Source: Pseudomonadota bacterium
Lineage (GTDB): Bacteria; Pseudomonadota; Alphaproteobacteria; Acetobacterales; Acetobacteraceae
NCBI GenBank assembly: GCA_021785335.1
Contig: JAJYFW010000065.1
Location: forward strand, 1 to 8,001
Reading direction: 5' to 3'
Length of the DNA stretch: 8,001 nt
Positions 1-6,646 of this stretch are shown in pieces. A model generated the notes under the pieces. It saw nothing but the letters and a program-made list of their open reading frames with translations. It had not been told where the DNA came from and made no database searches. The position numbers were made by a program, and so were the translations under genes. Every line of letters starts with the position of its first letter. The first letter of the stretch is position 1.

Positions 1-1
1 G

Positions 2-571
2 GCCTCCACCACGGGTGTTGCCGTGACGCACGGGGTGAAGGACCCGGCGAGCCTCAAGCCGGAGCTGGAGAAGGCCGGCTACAAGGGCGAAAAGATCACC
101 GTGCTGGTGGCGACCAACTTCCCGGTGATCAACGCCGAGGGCCTGGTCTGTGTCGACGTGCTGAAGAAGATGGGCTTCAACGTCGACCTCGCGTCGCTCG
201 ACTGGGGCACCGTGGTGCAGCGCCGCGCGGTGACGAAGCCGCCGGCCGACGGCGGGTGGAACATCTTCTTCACCTTCCTCGGCGGCATCGGCAACATCAT
301 GCCGATCGCCAATGTCGCCCTGCAGGGCAACGGGAAGAACGCCTGGTTTGGCTGGCCCTCCATGCCATCGATGCAGAAGCTGATGACGGCATGGCTCGAC
401 GCGCCCAATGTCGCGGCACAGCAGAAGATCTGCGAGCAGATGCAGCAGGTGTTCTGGAAGGACGTGCCCTACGTGCCGCTCGGCATGTACCAGCAGCCGA
501 CCGCCTATCGCACGTATCTCAAGGACATCCGCATGGGCTTCCCGCAGATGTACGGCGTGCGCCGCGCCTGA
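2..571 (+). CDS. ABC transporter solute-binding protein, family 5 (peptide/nickel type), C-terminal part only
   Basis: This is the last 189 codons of a periplasmic solute-binding protein that would deliver a substrate (oligopeptide, nickel, glutathione or similar) to an ABC importer. The reading frame is open to the left edge, so the start, the signal peptide and the N-terminal lobe are outside the window; an internal GTG at 23 is not the start. The visible part fits the end of the SBP_bac_5 fold: a KITVLVATNFP beta strand, a segment AEGLVCVDVLKKMGFNVDL typical of the hinge and return to lobe 1, the DW.TVVQRR pattern, W-N-I-F-F-T-F, and the closing helix AAQQKICEQMQQVFWKDVPYVPLG followed by the usual final region. 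It ends at TGA 569-571. Family assignment is strong. The substrate cannot be told from this fragment, and permease or ATPase genes are not in the window. Downstream there is only a hairpin and then a convergent gene, so this is the last gene of its transcription unit. Confidence 0.88.
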   Translation, partial: ASTTGVAVTHGVKDPASLKPELEKAGYKGEKITVLVATNFPVINAEGLVCVDVLKKMGFNVDLASLDWGTVVQRRAVTKPPADGGWNIFFTFLGGIGNIMPIANVALQGNGKNAWFGWPSMPSMQKLMTAWLDAPNVAAQQKICEQMQQVFWKDVPYVPLGMYQQPTAYRTYLKDIRMGFPQMYGVRRA

Positions 572-584
572 ACTTTGACGGAGC

Positions 585-607
585 GGGGCCGCCGGACCGG
601 CGGCCCC
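585..607. terminator. GC-rich hairpin between convergent genes, probable bidirectional terminator
   Basis: GGGGCCGCCGG (585-595) and CCGGCGGCCCC (597-607) form a perfect 11-bp inverted repeat around a single A, so the real loop would be a few bases. It starts 14 bases after the stop of the solute-binding protein gene and lies between two converging genes. No T tract follows on either strand, so this would be a U-less terminator, or simply an RNA 3'-end stabilising hairpin. Position and symmetry support the call; termination itself is inferred. Confidence 0.6.
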
Positions 608-630
608 GAACGACGTCGCCGCGAGGCGGC

Positions 631-664
631 CCGCCTAGGCCGGTTCCCCGCTTAGGCCGGTTCC
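631..664. repeat. 17-bp tandem duplication over the stop codon of the Hint-like gene
   Basis: Two adjacent 17-bp units, 631-647 (CCGCCTAGGCCGGTTCC) and 648-664 (CCGCTTAGGCCGGTTCC), match at 16 of 17 positions; the difference is C635 versus T652. On the minus strand each unit reads GGAACCGGCCTA(A/G)GCGG, so the last codons and the stop (TAA, 654-652) of the Hint-like gene are repeated downstream, with a TAG in the second copy. It looks like a local slippage duplication. Confidence 0.85.
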
Positions 665-1503
665 AGGTGGGTGTGCCAGGACGTCAGGTGCAGCACCATC
701 ACACGCGCAGACGTGGATGGGGGCAGCGCGAGGGTTGCATCGCCGTTGGTCCAGCGCCAAGCGGCGTTGTCGTGGCGCTCGACCGCGTAGAACCCTTCGC
801 CGAAGCCGGGATCGTCGAGGGCGATAGCCCTGCCGTCGAGCTCGACCCCGCGAACGGCCACGCCGAAACGACGCGAATCCAGCGTGCCGCGTGGCCGCCC
901 CGGTGGCGAGACCAGACGCAGCACGGTCATCGGCGCACCGTCCGTGACGGGGAGGGTGACCTCGAGGCGATCGGTGCCGAGCACGGCGGGCAGTTCCTGC
1001 GAACCCAGCATCAGGCGCAGGGGCAGCGGTGGCGGCGGGCACAGGCTGGCCCTGAGCGCCGCCAGCTCCGGGCCGGCGGGGAGCGGGCGGAAACGGGCGG
1101 CGAAGCCCTGCGGGCCCGCCAGGGGCAGGCTCACCCCTTCGGCCGTCAGCGCCCCCGCCTGGTCCGCGGCGAGCGCGTACCATTGCGGCGGAGCGGCGGG
1201 CAGGCGCCGGATGGTGTCGCCGTTGACGAGCGCGCCGGCCGGGGCGAGCCGGTCGGCGAAGGCAATCCATTGCAACGGCGAGAGGACGAGCGGGACGGAC
1301 GGCAACCCTGGGCCGAGCGCCCCGGGGGCGAGGATCACGGCGTCGGTCACCGCGCCGCCCGGCAGTTCCGCAACCGACGTGAGCACGGCCCCGCCCTCGA
1401 GGATCGCGCCGGGGGCGAGGTCCTCGACCGGTTTCCGCTCGCCGGAAGCGAGGGCGACGCCGGTGCCGGCGGGAAGCGCGGTCGCGCCGACGGTGGGGGT
1501 CAT
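652..1503 (-). CDS. Hint-fold domain protein with degenerate self-cleavage residues
   Basis: A 283-residue protein. Residues 8-125 resemble the Hint (hedgehog/intein) domain of alphaproteobacterial 'Hint domain-containing' proteins: the block LPAGTGVALASGERKPVEDL (10-29) matches the usual CF..GT.I.T..GE..VEDL pattern, and VILAPGALGPGLP (56-68), LVLSP (72-76), ALVNGDTIRR (91-100) and a TAEG segment (120-123) match later blocks. The nucleophilic Cys expected in front of the GT motif is Ala9, and the His expected after LSP is replaced (LSPLQ, Gln78), so autoprocessing is unlikely. The C-terminal part (about 190-260) has R-R-F-G-V-A-V-R, L-D-G, DDPGFGEGFY and RWTNGDA, a module seen alongside Hint and glycan-related proteins in Acetobacteraceae; its function is unknown to me. 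No signal peptide or membrane segment is visible. The ATG at 1503 was chosen because it begins 7 bp after rlpA stops; a GAGGG lies only 1 base before it, an unusually tight spacing, so the start is less certain than the gene. A longer in-frame reading up to 1824 would overlap rlpA and looks like frame-shadow sequence. Probably co-transcribed with rlpA. Confidence 0.75.
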   Translation of the reverse strand: MTPTVGATALPAGTGVALASGERKPVEDLAPGAILEGGAVLTSVAELPGGAVTDAVILAPGALGPGLPSVPLVLSPLQWIAFADRLAPAGALVNGDTIRRLPAAPPQWYALAADQAGALTAEGVSLPLAGPQGFAARFRPLPAGPELAALRASLCPPPPLPLRLMLGSQELPAVLGTDRLEVTLPVTDGAPMTVLRLVSPPGRPRGTLDSRRFGVAVRGVELDGRAIALDDPGFGEGFYAVERHDNAAWRWTNGDATLALPPSTSARVMVLHLTSWHTHLEPA

Positions 1504-1510
1504 GCCCTCA

Positions 1511-2071
1511 CTATAGGAGGGAGATCTCGACCCTGGCGACACCCGCGTTGAGGATACCGAGCTTCGCGGCGGCCGCGCGCGAGAGGTCGATGATGCGGCT
1601 GCGCGTGCCCGGCCGGTCGGTGATGGTAACGACCACGGAGCGTCCGGTCGCGGGGTCCGTGACGAGGACGCGCGAGCCCAGCGGCAGGGTGGCGTGCGCG
1701 GCGGTGAGCCGATGCTCGTTGAACGGCGTGCCGGAGGCGGTGCGGCGCCCCTGCCAGGCGGGACCGCCATACCAGGAGGCGAGGCCGATCTGCTCCCAGC
1801 CGAGACGCGCCGGGCGCCACGCACCCTCGGGCCGCCAGAAGGCGGCGTGGAGCAGCCGCGCCTGGCCGTCCGCGAGATAGGGGGCGACGGTGGCGCGCGA
1901 CGGGCGATGGTGAACGCGCGCGCGGGCGAGCTTGCGTAGGGGCTTCGGGGCGGTGGGCTGCACGGCCGGCTGCGCCGCGAGGGCCGGGGTCGCGAAGAGA
2001 ACGGAAGCCATGAGATGAGGCAGGATACGGCGCGCCAACGCGGCGCGACTGGTCATCGGTCGGGCGAACAT
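1511..2071 (-). CDS. rlpA: RlpA-like septal ring lytic transglycosylase / double-psi beta-barrel protein
   Basis: A 186-residue exported protein of the RlpA family. Characterised RlpA proteins cleave denuded peptidoglycan strands at the division septum. Residues 1-33 form a signal peptide (basic start, hydrophobic core [15 protein letters not shown] cleavage site; no lipobox Cys). The double-psi beta-barrel spans about 95-184: ASWYGG (98-103), TASGTPFN (111-118), LTAAH (122-126), [16 protein letters not shown] and IIDLS (160-164). His126, Asp152 and Asp162 sit where conserved family residues are found. The usual NDRGP-F turn is TDRPGT here, a rearranged variant, so activity is not assured. 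There is no C-terminal SPOR domain, which makes it much shorter than E. coli RlpA. The ATG at 2071 was preferred over the one at 2206 because AGGAG lies 10 bases before it and it gives a clean signal peptide; the 2206 ATG abuts the terminator of the preceding gene and has no ribosome site. Any promoter must lie in the 136 bp between 2072 and 2207, where I see no convincing -35/-10 pair. Confidence 0.85.
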   Translation of the reverse strand: MFARPMTSRAALARRILPHLMASVLFATPALAAQPAVQPTAPKPLRKLARARVHHRPSRATVAPYLADGQARLLHAAFWRPEGAWRPARLGWEQIGLASWYGGPAWQGRRTASGTPFNEHRLTAAHATLPLGSRVLVTDPATGRSVVVTITDRPGTRSRIIDLSRAAAAKLGILNAGVARVEISLL

Positions 2072-2207
2072 GAGGGGGTGTCTCCTGGAATAGGCGCGAT
2101 GGACCAAAGGAACGGCGGGAAGGCGGAGTGGAAAGGACGGGGGGAGTTTGTCGAGGAATGTGGCGAGAATAGGATGGGCGGCGGCGGCGCGCCGTACGGC
2201 GGACATG

Positions 2208-2232
2208 AAAAAGGCCCCTTGCGGGGCCTTTT
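2208..2232 (-). terminator. Intrinsic terminator of the PEP-CTERM gene
   Basis: AAAAGGCCCC (2209-2218) and GGGGCCTTTT (2223-2232) pair perfectly over 10 bp around a TTGC loop. Read on the minus strand, the stem is followed by a run of five T (2212-2208), starting 23 bases after the PEP-CTERM gene's TGA (2258-2256). It separates that gene from rlpA and could also act on + strand transcripts, since T residues close the stem on that side as well. Confidence 0.9.
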
Positions 2233-2255
2233 CCGTATCGGGAGTGTCGCTTGCC

Positions 2256-3056
2256 TCAGGCGCGGCTGCGGCGGCGATAGACGATGGTGAGACCGAGGAG
2301 CCCGACCGCCATCAGGGACATGGAGAACGGCTCGGGGACAGTTTGCAACTTGGTCGAGACGGTAAAATTCACGGCATCCTTGTAGTTGAGAGACACCGAC
2401 GAAACATTACCCAAAGTATAACTCGTCGGCAGCGAAGAAACGAGAGCGCTCGAACTATTGCCCTGAAGATTTGAGATCATGGTATCGGTTATGGTGCTGG
2501 TCGGGGTCAGGACCCCTGTGCCCAAGCAATCATTTACCGAGGTGTCCGTCGCGCACCCATAGGTTTTAATCAGATCGCCGGACGAAGTGGTGGCGCTCGT
2601 TGGCGAGAGCTGGTTTGTTAGAAGCGCTATCGGAGGCACCGATGGCACATTGAACCCTGCCGCGCCCGTGAAAATATTGAGAGTGTCCGACAGGGTAACA
2701 GGGCTAAGGCCCGTAACGTCAAGCGCCGATGCGGACGAGTAGGCAGACGGCGGCGTACTGGGAAACGCGGGGCCATCCGTCACGTTAATGGCGTCAAGAC
2801 CGAAAAGCGCTCCGGTAAACGCGCTTGTGCTGAAAATCGTAGTACCGGAGGGGTCAATTCCAATATAATAGGTCGTACCTTCGGCAATGCTTACGATACT
2901 ACCGGTTTGGGATGCGGTAATTATCTGCACGTTGACGTAGTTCGTCAGGAGAGTGTTCTGGTTACTCGGCAGTGCATAGGCGCTCGGCGCCAACGCCCCA
3001 ACGCCCACTGCCAGCAAGCCGCCAAGCATCAGCTTGGAAAGTGTTCCGGGTTTCAT
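2256..3056 (-). CDS. PEP-CTERM sorting domain-containing exported protein
   Basis: A 266-residue exported protein. Residues 1-28 form a signal peptide (Lys2, Lys8, hydrophobic core [20 protein letters not shown] cleavage site). The C-terminus is a classic PEP-CTERM tripartite signal: VPEP (240-243), a hydrophobic helix (about 246-260) and a basic tail YRRRSRA. PEP-CTERM proteins are processed by exosortase (EpsH/XrtA family) and usually end up in the exopolysaccharide or biofilm matrix or at the cell surface. The 210-residue middle is rich in Ser, Thr, Asn and Gly, as is usual for glycosylated members, and has two Cys (168 and 177) that could form a disulfide; I recognise no catalytic domain. 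The ATG at 3056 was chosen over 3176 because a GAGGG lies 7 bases upstream and the signal peptide then starts at residue 1. The gene is far less GC-rich than its neighbours: 28 of 60 bases are G or C in 2401-2460, against 50 of 60 in 4021-4080 (hand counts). No exosortase or exopolysaccharide gene is nearby, so the sorting enzyme must be encoded elsewhere. Confidence 0.9.
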   Translation of the reverse strand: MKPGTLSKLMLGGLLAVGVGALAPSAYALPSNQNTLLTNYVNVQIITASQTGSIVSIAEGTTYYIGIDPSGTTIFSTSAFTGALFGLDAINVTDGPAFPSTPPSAYSSASALDVTGLSPVTLSDTLNIFTGAAGFNVPSVPPIALLTNQLSPTSATTSSGDLIKTYGCATDTSVNDCLGTGVLTPTSTITDTMISNLQGNSSSALVSSLPTSYTLGNVSSVSLNYKDAVNFTVSTKLQTVPEPFSMSLMAVGLLGLTIVYRRRSRA

Positions 3057-3206
3057 GACGGCTCCCTCGTAAAGTTTGTCGAACAGCTTATTACCGGAAG
3101 GTAGGGTTTGGCGCAAGCGGAATCCTTCGTTAATTTGTCTCAAAAACATGAAATCGTCGCTAAGTCGTCTCGCCAATCGGTGATTTGAGGCGCGATGCCC
3201 GAAAGT

Positions 3207-3234
3207 AATAGGAAATAAGAGATAAAATAGGAAA
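3207..3234. repeat. Spaced direct repeat AATAGGAAA upstream of the PEP-CTERM gene
   Basis: AATAGGAAA occurs at 3207-3215 and again at 3226-3234, a 19-bp period, within a purine- and AT-rich tract. On the minus strand it reads TTTCCTATT twice, about 150-180 bases ahead of the PEP-CTERM start codon. It could be a binding site pair or a chance product of low-complexity sequence. Confidence 0.4.
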
Positions 3235-3247
3235 ACAGTCGTTGCAA
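3219..3247 (-). promoter_or_regulatory. Candidate sigma-70-like promoter of the PEP-CTERM gene
   Basis: On the minus strand, TTGCAA (3247-3242) and TATCTC (3224-3219) are separated by 17 bases, a fair -35/-10 match in the AT-rich stretch upstream of the gene. It would give a leader of about 150 bases. A second possibility nearer the gene is TTGCGC followed after 17 bases by TAATAA, around 3083-3111, which would give a leader of about 20-30 bases. Neither is strong, and a -24/-12 (sigma-54) element was looked for and not found. Confidence 0.25.
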
Positions 3248-3478
3248 GCCTGTCCAGTTTAGGAGATGAAAGCGGCGTTTCAACGGGATGTGCCTTGGCC
3301 GGAACTTTTCAGAGTCGTTCTCCATCGGGTGAGATGGTGCGTGGCCTTTGCGCCAATGCGCCCCTCGCGGCCACCACCGGGAGCCGATCGGCGCGGCGGC
3401 ATCGTCCGGTCCGGCTCCGCCGGGTCTCGCCCGCATTGCACTCTATATAAGGGCGGCATCATTCCGCGATGCTGTGCT

Positions 3479-6400
3479 TCAGCGGAAATCGCGCGAGCGG
3501 GGCAGTTCGCCGCCGCCGGCTTGGGCGTCGAGCCGGGCCAGCGCCGCGCTCTCATCCTCGAGGCGGGTCGCCACCAGGTGCACCACCGCGATCCCGCCCG
3601 CGCCCTGCCAGCGCTGGACATGGCCCTCCGCGCGCAGCAGCCGCGCGCCCAGCAGGGCGGCGCGGCAGCGCGCCGAAACATCGGGCCAGATCACCACGTT
3701 CACGATGCCGCTCTCGTCCTCGATGGTCGCGAAGACGACGCCGTTGGCGCTGCCCGGGCGCTGGCGGATCAGCACCAGGCCGCTCACCGCGAGGAACGTT
3801 CCGTCCGCGGCGACAGCGGCCCGCGCGCAGGTCACGACATCCGCCGCCAGCCCCGCGCGCAGGAAACCCAGCGGATGCCCGCGCAACGAAAGGCCGGTGC
3901 TGCGATAGTCCTCGATCGCCGCCTCCGCCCTGGCCGGCGGCGGCAGGCGCAGCGCCGAGGGGGACGCATCGTCCTCCGGCAGCAGCGGTCGTTCCGCTTC
4001 CCGCCAGCCTCCCCCTCGCCAACCCTGGGCCGACCACAGCGCCTCGCGCCGCGCGCCGCCCAGGCCGCCGAGCGCGTCCGCCTCGCCGAGCGCGACCAAT
4101 GCCGCTCGCGGCACCGCGCGCGCGAGCGCGGCGAAGTCCGCGAAGCCGGCGCCGCGCGCCGCGACGAGTTGCTCCGCCCATTCCTCGCGGAACCCGTCGA
4201 CCAGCCGCAGGCCGAGGCGCAGGCAGCCGGCCTCGTCCACGGCGCAGTCCCAGGCGCTCGCCTGCGCGTCCACCCCCAGCACCGGCACGCCGTGCTCGCG
4301 CGCGTCGCGCACGATCTGGGCCGGCGCGTAGAAGCCCATCGGCTGCGCGTTGAGCAGGGCGGCCGCGAACACCGCCGGGTGGTGGCACTTGATCCAGGCC
4401 GAGACATAGACGAGCAGCGCGAAGCTCGCCGCGTGGCTCTCCGGGAAGCCGTAGGTGCCGAACCCCTCGATCTGGTGGAAGCAGCGCTCGGCGAAGTCGC
4501 GCTCGTAGCCGCGCGCCACCATCCCCTCCACCATCTTGTCGCGGAAGACGCGGATGGTGCCGAGGTTGCGGAACGTCGCCATGGAGCGGCGCAGGCGGTT
4601 CGCCTCCTCCGGCGTGAAGCGCGCGGCCTCGATCGCGATGCGCATCGCCTGTTCCTGGAACAGCGGCACGCCCAGCGTGCGCCCGAGCACGCGGGCAAGC
4701 TCGTCGGGCGGGCCGTGCGCGGGGTCGGGGGCGGGGTAGTCGGGCGTCTCCAGCCCCTGCCGGCGGCGCAGATAGGGGTGGACCATGTCGCCCTGGATCG
4801 GGCCCGGCCGGACAATCGCCACTTCTATCACGAGGTCGTAATAACAGCGCGGCGCCAGCCGCGGCAGCATGTTCATCTGCGCCCGGCTCTCCACCTGGAA
4901 CACGCCGACGCTGTCGCCGTGGCAAAGCATGGCATAGACGAGCGGGTCGTCCTGCGGGATCGCGGCGAGGTCGTCGAGCGGGATGCCCCGCGCGCGCAGC
5001 ATCGCGAACGCCTTGCGGATGCAGCTCAGCATGCCGAGGGCCAGCACATCCACCTTCATGATGCCGAGCTCGTCGATGTCGTCCTTGTCCCACTCGATGA
5101 AGAACCGCCCCGCCATCGCGGCCGGCCCGATCGGCACGGTCTCGGAAAGAATGCCGCGCGTCAGCACGAAGCCGCCGACATGCTGGGAGAGGTGGCGCGG
5201 CAGGCCCATGATCTCGCGCGCCAGCGCCACGGTGCGCGCGAGCGCCGGGCTCGCGGGGTCGAGCCCGATCGCCCGCAGCCGCTCGTCCGGCCACGGCACG
5301 TCGCCCCATTCTCCTGCGCCGGGGTTCCAGCTTTCGGCGGCGAGGGCGGCCGTCGCGTCCTCCGACAGGCCCATCACCTTGCCCACCTCGCGCACCGCGC
5401 GGCGGGAGCGGAAATGGATCACCGTCGCCGCGATCGCCGCGCGGTCGTGGCCGTAACGCTTGTAGATGTACTGGATCACCTCCTCGCGCCGCTCGTGCTC
5501 GAAGTCGATGTCGATGTCCGGCGGTTCGCGCCGCTCCGCCGACATGAAGCGCTCGAACAGCAGCTCGATCTTCGTCGGGTCCACGGCGGTGATGCCGAGC
5601 GCGTAACAAACCGCGGAGTTGGCGGCCGAGCCGCGCCCCTGGCAGAGGATGCCGCGGGCGCGGGCGAAACCCGCGATGTCGTGGACGGTGAGGAAATACC
5701 GCGCGTAGCCAAGCTCCGCGATGACCGCGAGTTCCTTCCGCATCGTCGCGCGCACGTTCTCCGGCACGCCTTGCGGCCAGCGCCGCGCCGCCCCCTCCCA
5801 GGCGAGGGCCGCGAGATGCCCGTCCGGCGTGCGGCCAGGCGGCACCGGCTCGTCGGGATATTCGTAGGCAAGCTGGTCGAGCGAGAAGCGGCAGGAATCC
5901 GCGACCGCCATCGTGCGCGCGATCGCCTCGGGGCAGGCCGCGAAGAGGCGGGCCATCTCCGCGGGCGGCTTGAGGTGCCGCTCGGCGTGCGCCGCGAGCA
6001 GCAGTCCCGCCTGTTCCAGCGTCGTGCCCTCGCGGATGCAGGCGAGCACGTCGGCGAGCGGCCGGCGCTCCGGCGCGTGCATCAGGATATCGCCGGTCGC
6101 GAGCAGCGGGATGCCGATGGCAGCGAGGTGGCGCAGCCGGCGCGCGTCGTCGTCGCGCCAGTGGCGGATGGCGGCGAGCGAGAGGTCGCGGCCGAACAGT
6201 TTTTGTAACGGTTTCGGATCGAACTGCCCATCCATGGGCGGGATCAGGATCGCCGCCTGGCCCTCCGCCGCGGCCGCGAGGTCGGAGAGGAACAGCGTGC
6301 ACTCGCCCTTGCGCGCCCCCTTGCGCCCCTGGGCCTTGCCACGGGAGAGCAGGGCGGTCAGCCGGCCCCAGGCGGCGCGGTCCCTGGGCAGCAGCACGAG

Positions 6401-6637
6401 GTCGGGCGTGGCGTCGGCGAAGACCAGGCGCGCGCCGGGCAGGATGCGCGGGGCGCCGGGCCCCAGCTCGCGCGCCGCGGCATGGGCGCGCACCACGCCG
6501 GCGACCGTGTTGCGATCCGCGATGCCCAGCGCCGCGATGCCGAGCTCCGCCGCGCGCGCCACCAGCTCCGCGGCATGGCTGGCGCCGCGCAGGAAGGAGA
6601 AGGGGGTCGCGACAACGAGCTCGGCATAGGCAGGCAT
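3479..6637 (-). CDS. dnaE2: Error-prone DNA polymerase DnaE2 (ImuC)
   Basis: A 1052-residue C-family DNA polymerase, full length for DnaE2 (usually about 1050-1100). It is the catalytic subunit of the ImuA-ImuB-DnaE2 mutasome that copies damaged DNA in bacteria lacking a Pol V system. In order: an N-terminal PHP domain (about 1-220) opening with YAELVVATPFSFLRGASH, which carries the DnaE2-type replacement of the metal-binding HxH of replicative DnaE; the polymerase palm with GRGSAAN (334-340), the catalytic PDIDIDF (373-379, two metal-binding Asp) and the third Asp in KVDVLALG (Asp530); fingers motifs GVFQVESRAQM (578-588), VRPGPIQGDMVHPYLRR (609-625), GVPLFQEQAM (656-665); FPESHAASFALL (731-742); and a C-terminal OB fold (about 935-1030, containing VSGLVLIRQRPGSANGVVF). 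The C-terminal tau-binding and clamp tail of replicative DnaE is absent, as expected. The ATG at 6637 has GAGG 5 bases upstream, and it follows imuB by only 7 bp, so the two are surely one operon. Expression is expected to be LexA-controlled from a promoter ahead of imuA, outside the window. Confidence 0.97.
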   Translation of the reverse strand: MPAYAELVVATPFSFLRGASHAAELVARAAELGIAALGIADRNTVAGVVRAHAAARELGPGAPRILPGARLVFADATPDLVLLPRDRAAWGRLTALLSRGKAQGRKGARKGECTLFLSDLAAAAEGQAAILIPPMDGQFDPKPLQKLFGRDLSLAAIRHWRDDDARRLRHLAAIGIPLLATGDILMHAPERRPLADVLACIREGTTLEQAGLLLAAHAERHLKPPAEMARLFAACPEAIARTMAVADSCRFSLDQLAYEYPDEPVPPGRTPDGHLAALAWEGAARRWPQGVPENVRATMRKELAVIAELGYARYFLTVHDIAGFARARGILCQGRGSAANSAVCYALGITAVDPTKIELLFERFMSAERREPPDIDIDFEHERREEVIQYIYKRYGHDRAAIAATVIHFRSRRAVREVGKVMGLSEDATAALAAESWNPGAGEWGDVPWPDERLRAIGLDPASPALARTVALAREIMGLPRHLSQHVGGFVLTRGILSETVPIGPAAMAGRFFIEWDKDDIDELGIMKVDVLALGMLSCIRKAFAMLRARGIPLDDLAAIPQDDPLVYAMLCHGDSVGVFQVESRAQMNMLPRLAPRCYYDLVIEVAIVRPGPIQGDMVHPYLRRRQGLETPDYPAPDPAHGPPDELARVLGRTLGVPLFQEQAMRIAIEAARFTPEEANRLRRSMATFRNLGTIRVFRDKMVEGMVARGYERDFAERCFHQIEGFGTYGFPESHAASFALLVYVSAWIKCHHPAVFAAALLNAQPMGFYAPAQIVRDAREHGVPVLGVDAQASAWDCAVDEAGCLRLGLRLVDGFREEWAEQLVAARGAGFADFAALARAVPRAALVALGEADALGGLGGARREALWSAQGWRGGGWREAERPLLPEDDASPSALRLPPPARAEAAIEDYRSTGLSLRGHPLGFLRAGLAADVVTCARAAVAADGTFLAVSGLVLIRQRPGSANGVVFATIEDESGIVNVVIWPDVSARCRAALLGARLLRAEGHVQRWQGAGGIAVVHLVATRLEDESAALARLDAQAGGGELPRSRDFR

Positions 6638-6642
6638 CGGCG

Positions 6643-6646
6643 CCTC
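6643..6646 (-). promoter_or_regulatory. dnaE2 ribosome binding site overlapping the imuB stop
   Basis: GAGG (minus strand 6646-6643) sits 5 bases before the dnaE2 ATG and shares bases with the imuB TGA (6647-6645). This layout is typical of translational coupling: ribosomes finishing imuB would be placed on the dnaE2 start, which would help to make the two mutasome subunits together. Confidence 0.7.

Larger units (their letters stand above)
3057..3478. other. Gene-free region between dnaE2 and the PEP-CTERM gene
   Basis: No convincing gene was found in these 422 bases. The left half (about 3060-3260) is AT-rich like the PEP-CTERM gene and should carry its promoter and leader. The right half (about 3290-3478) is GC-rich like dnaE2. 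It contains a 10-bp palindrome GCCGATCGGC (3383-3392), a short hairpin CCGGC-TCC-GCCGG (3411-3423) and a weak hairpin GCATC/GATGC (3456-3472) just past the dnaE2 stop. Neither hairpin is followed by a T tract on the minus strand, so no clear terminator for imuB-dnaE2 is visible. A 98-codon minus ORF across 3140-3436 has no ribosome site at its Met codons and is not called. Confidence 0.6.

Noticed and set aside
992..1003. GTTCCTGCGAAC, considered as an operator
   Set aside because: It lies inside the Hint-like coding sequence (codons for a QELP segment) and its spacing fits no SOS box of this group; likely chance.
256..1551. A 431-codon + strand ORF across the solute-binding protein gene end, the hairpin and the Hint-like gene
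   Set aside because: Low-complexity Arg/Gly-rich translation running through a hairpin and antisense to a gene with recognisable domain blocks.
1504..1824. N-terminal extension of the Hint-like protein by 107 residues
   Set aside because: The added segment is Arg/Ser/Pro-rich and lies entirely within rlpA in another frame; Hint homology begins just after the ATG at 1503.
3302..3320. GAAC-N11-GTTC inverted repeat, considered as a LexA box
   Set aside because: Alphaproteobacterial LexA sites are direct repeats of GTTC with 7 bases between, and this has the wrong symmetry and spacing; it is also downstream of dnaE2.
3140..3436. A 98-codon minus ORF with a hydrophobic stretch (LFSYFISYFLLL) in the intergenic region
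   Set aside because: No ribosome site ahead of either usable Met, composition changes abruptly mid-ORF, and it covers the likely promoter of the PEP-CTERM gene.
3266..6208. A 980-codon + strand ORF antisense to dnaE2
   Set aside because: Its protein is rich in Arg, His and Ala with no domain pattern, it is the GC-driven shadow of dnaE2, and the AGGAG at its start directly abuts the ATG with no spacer.
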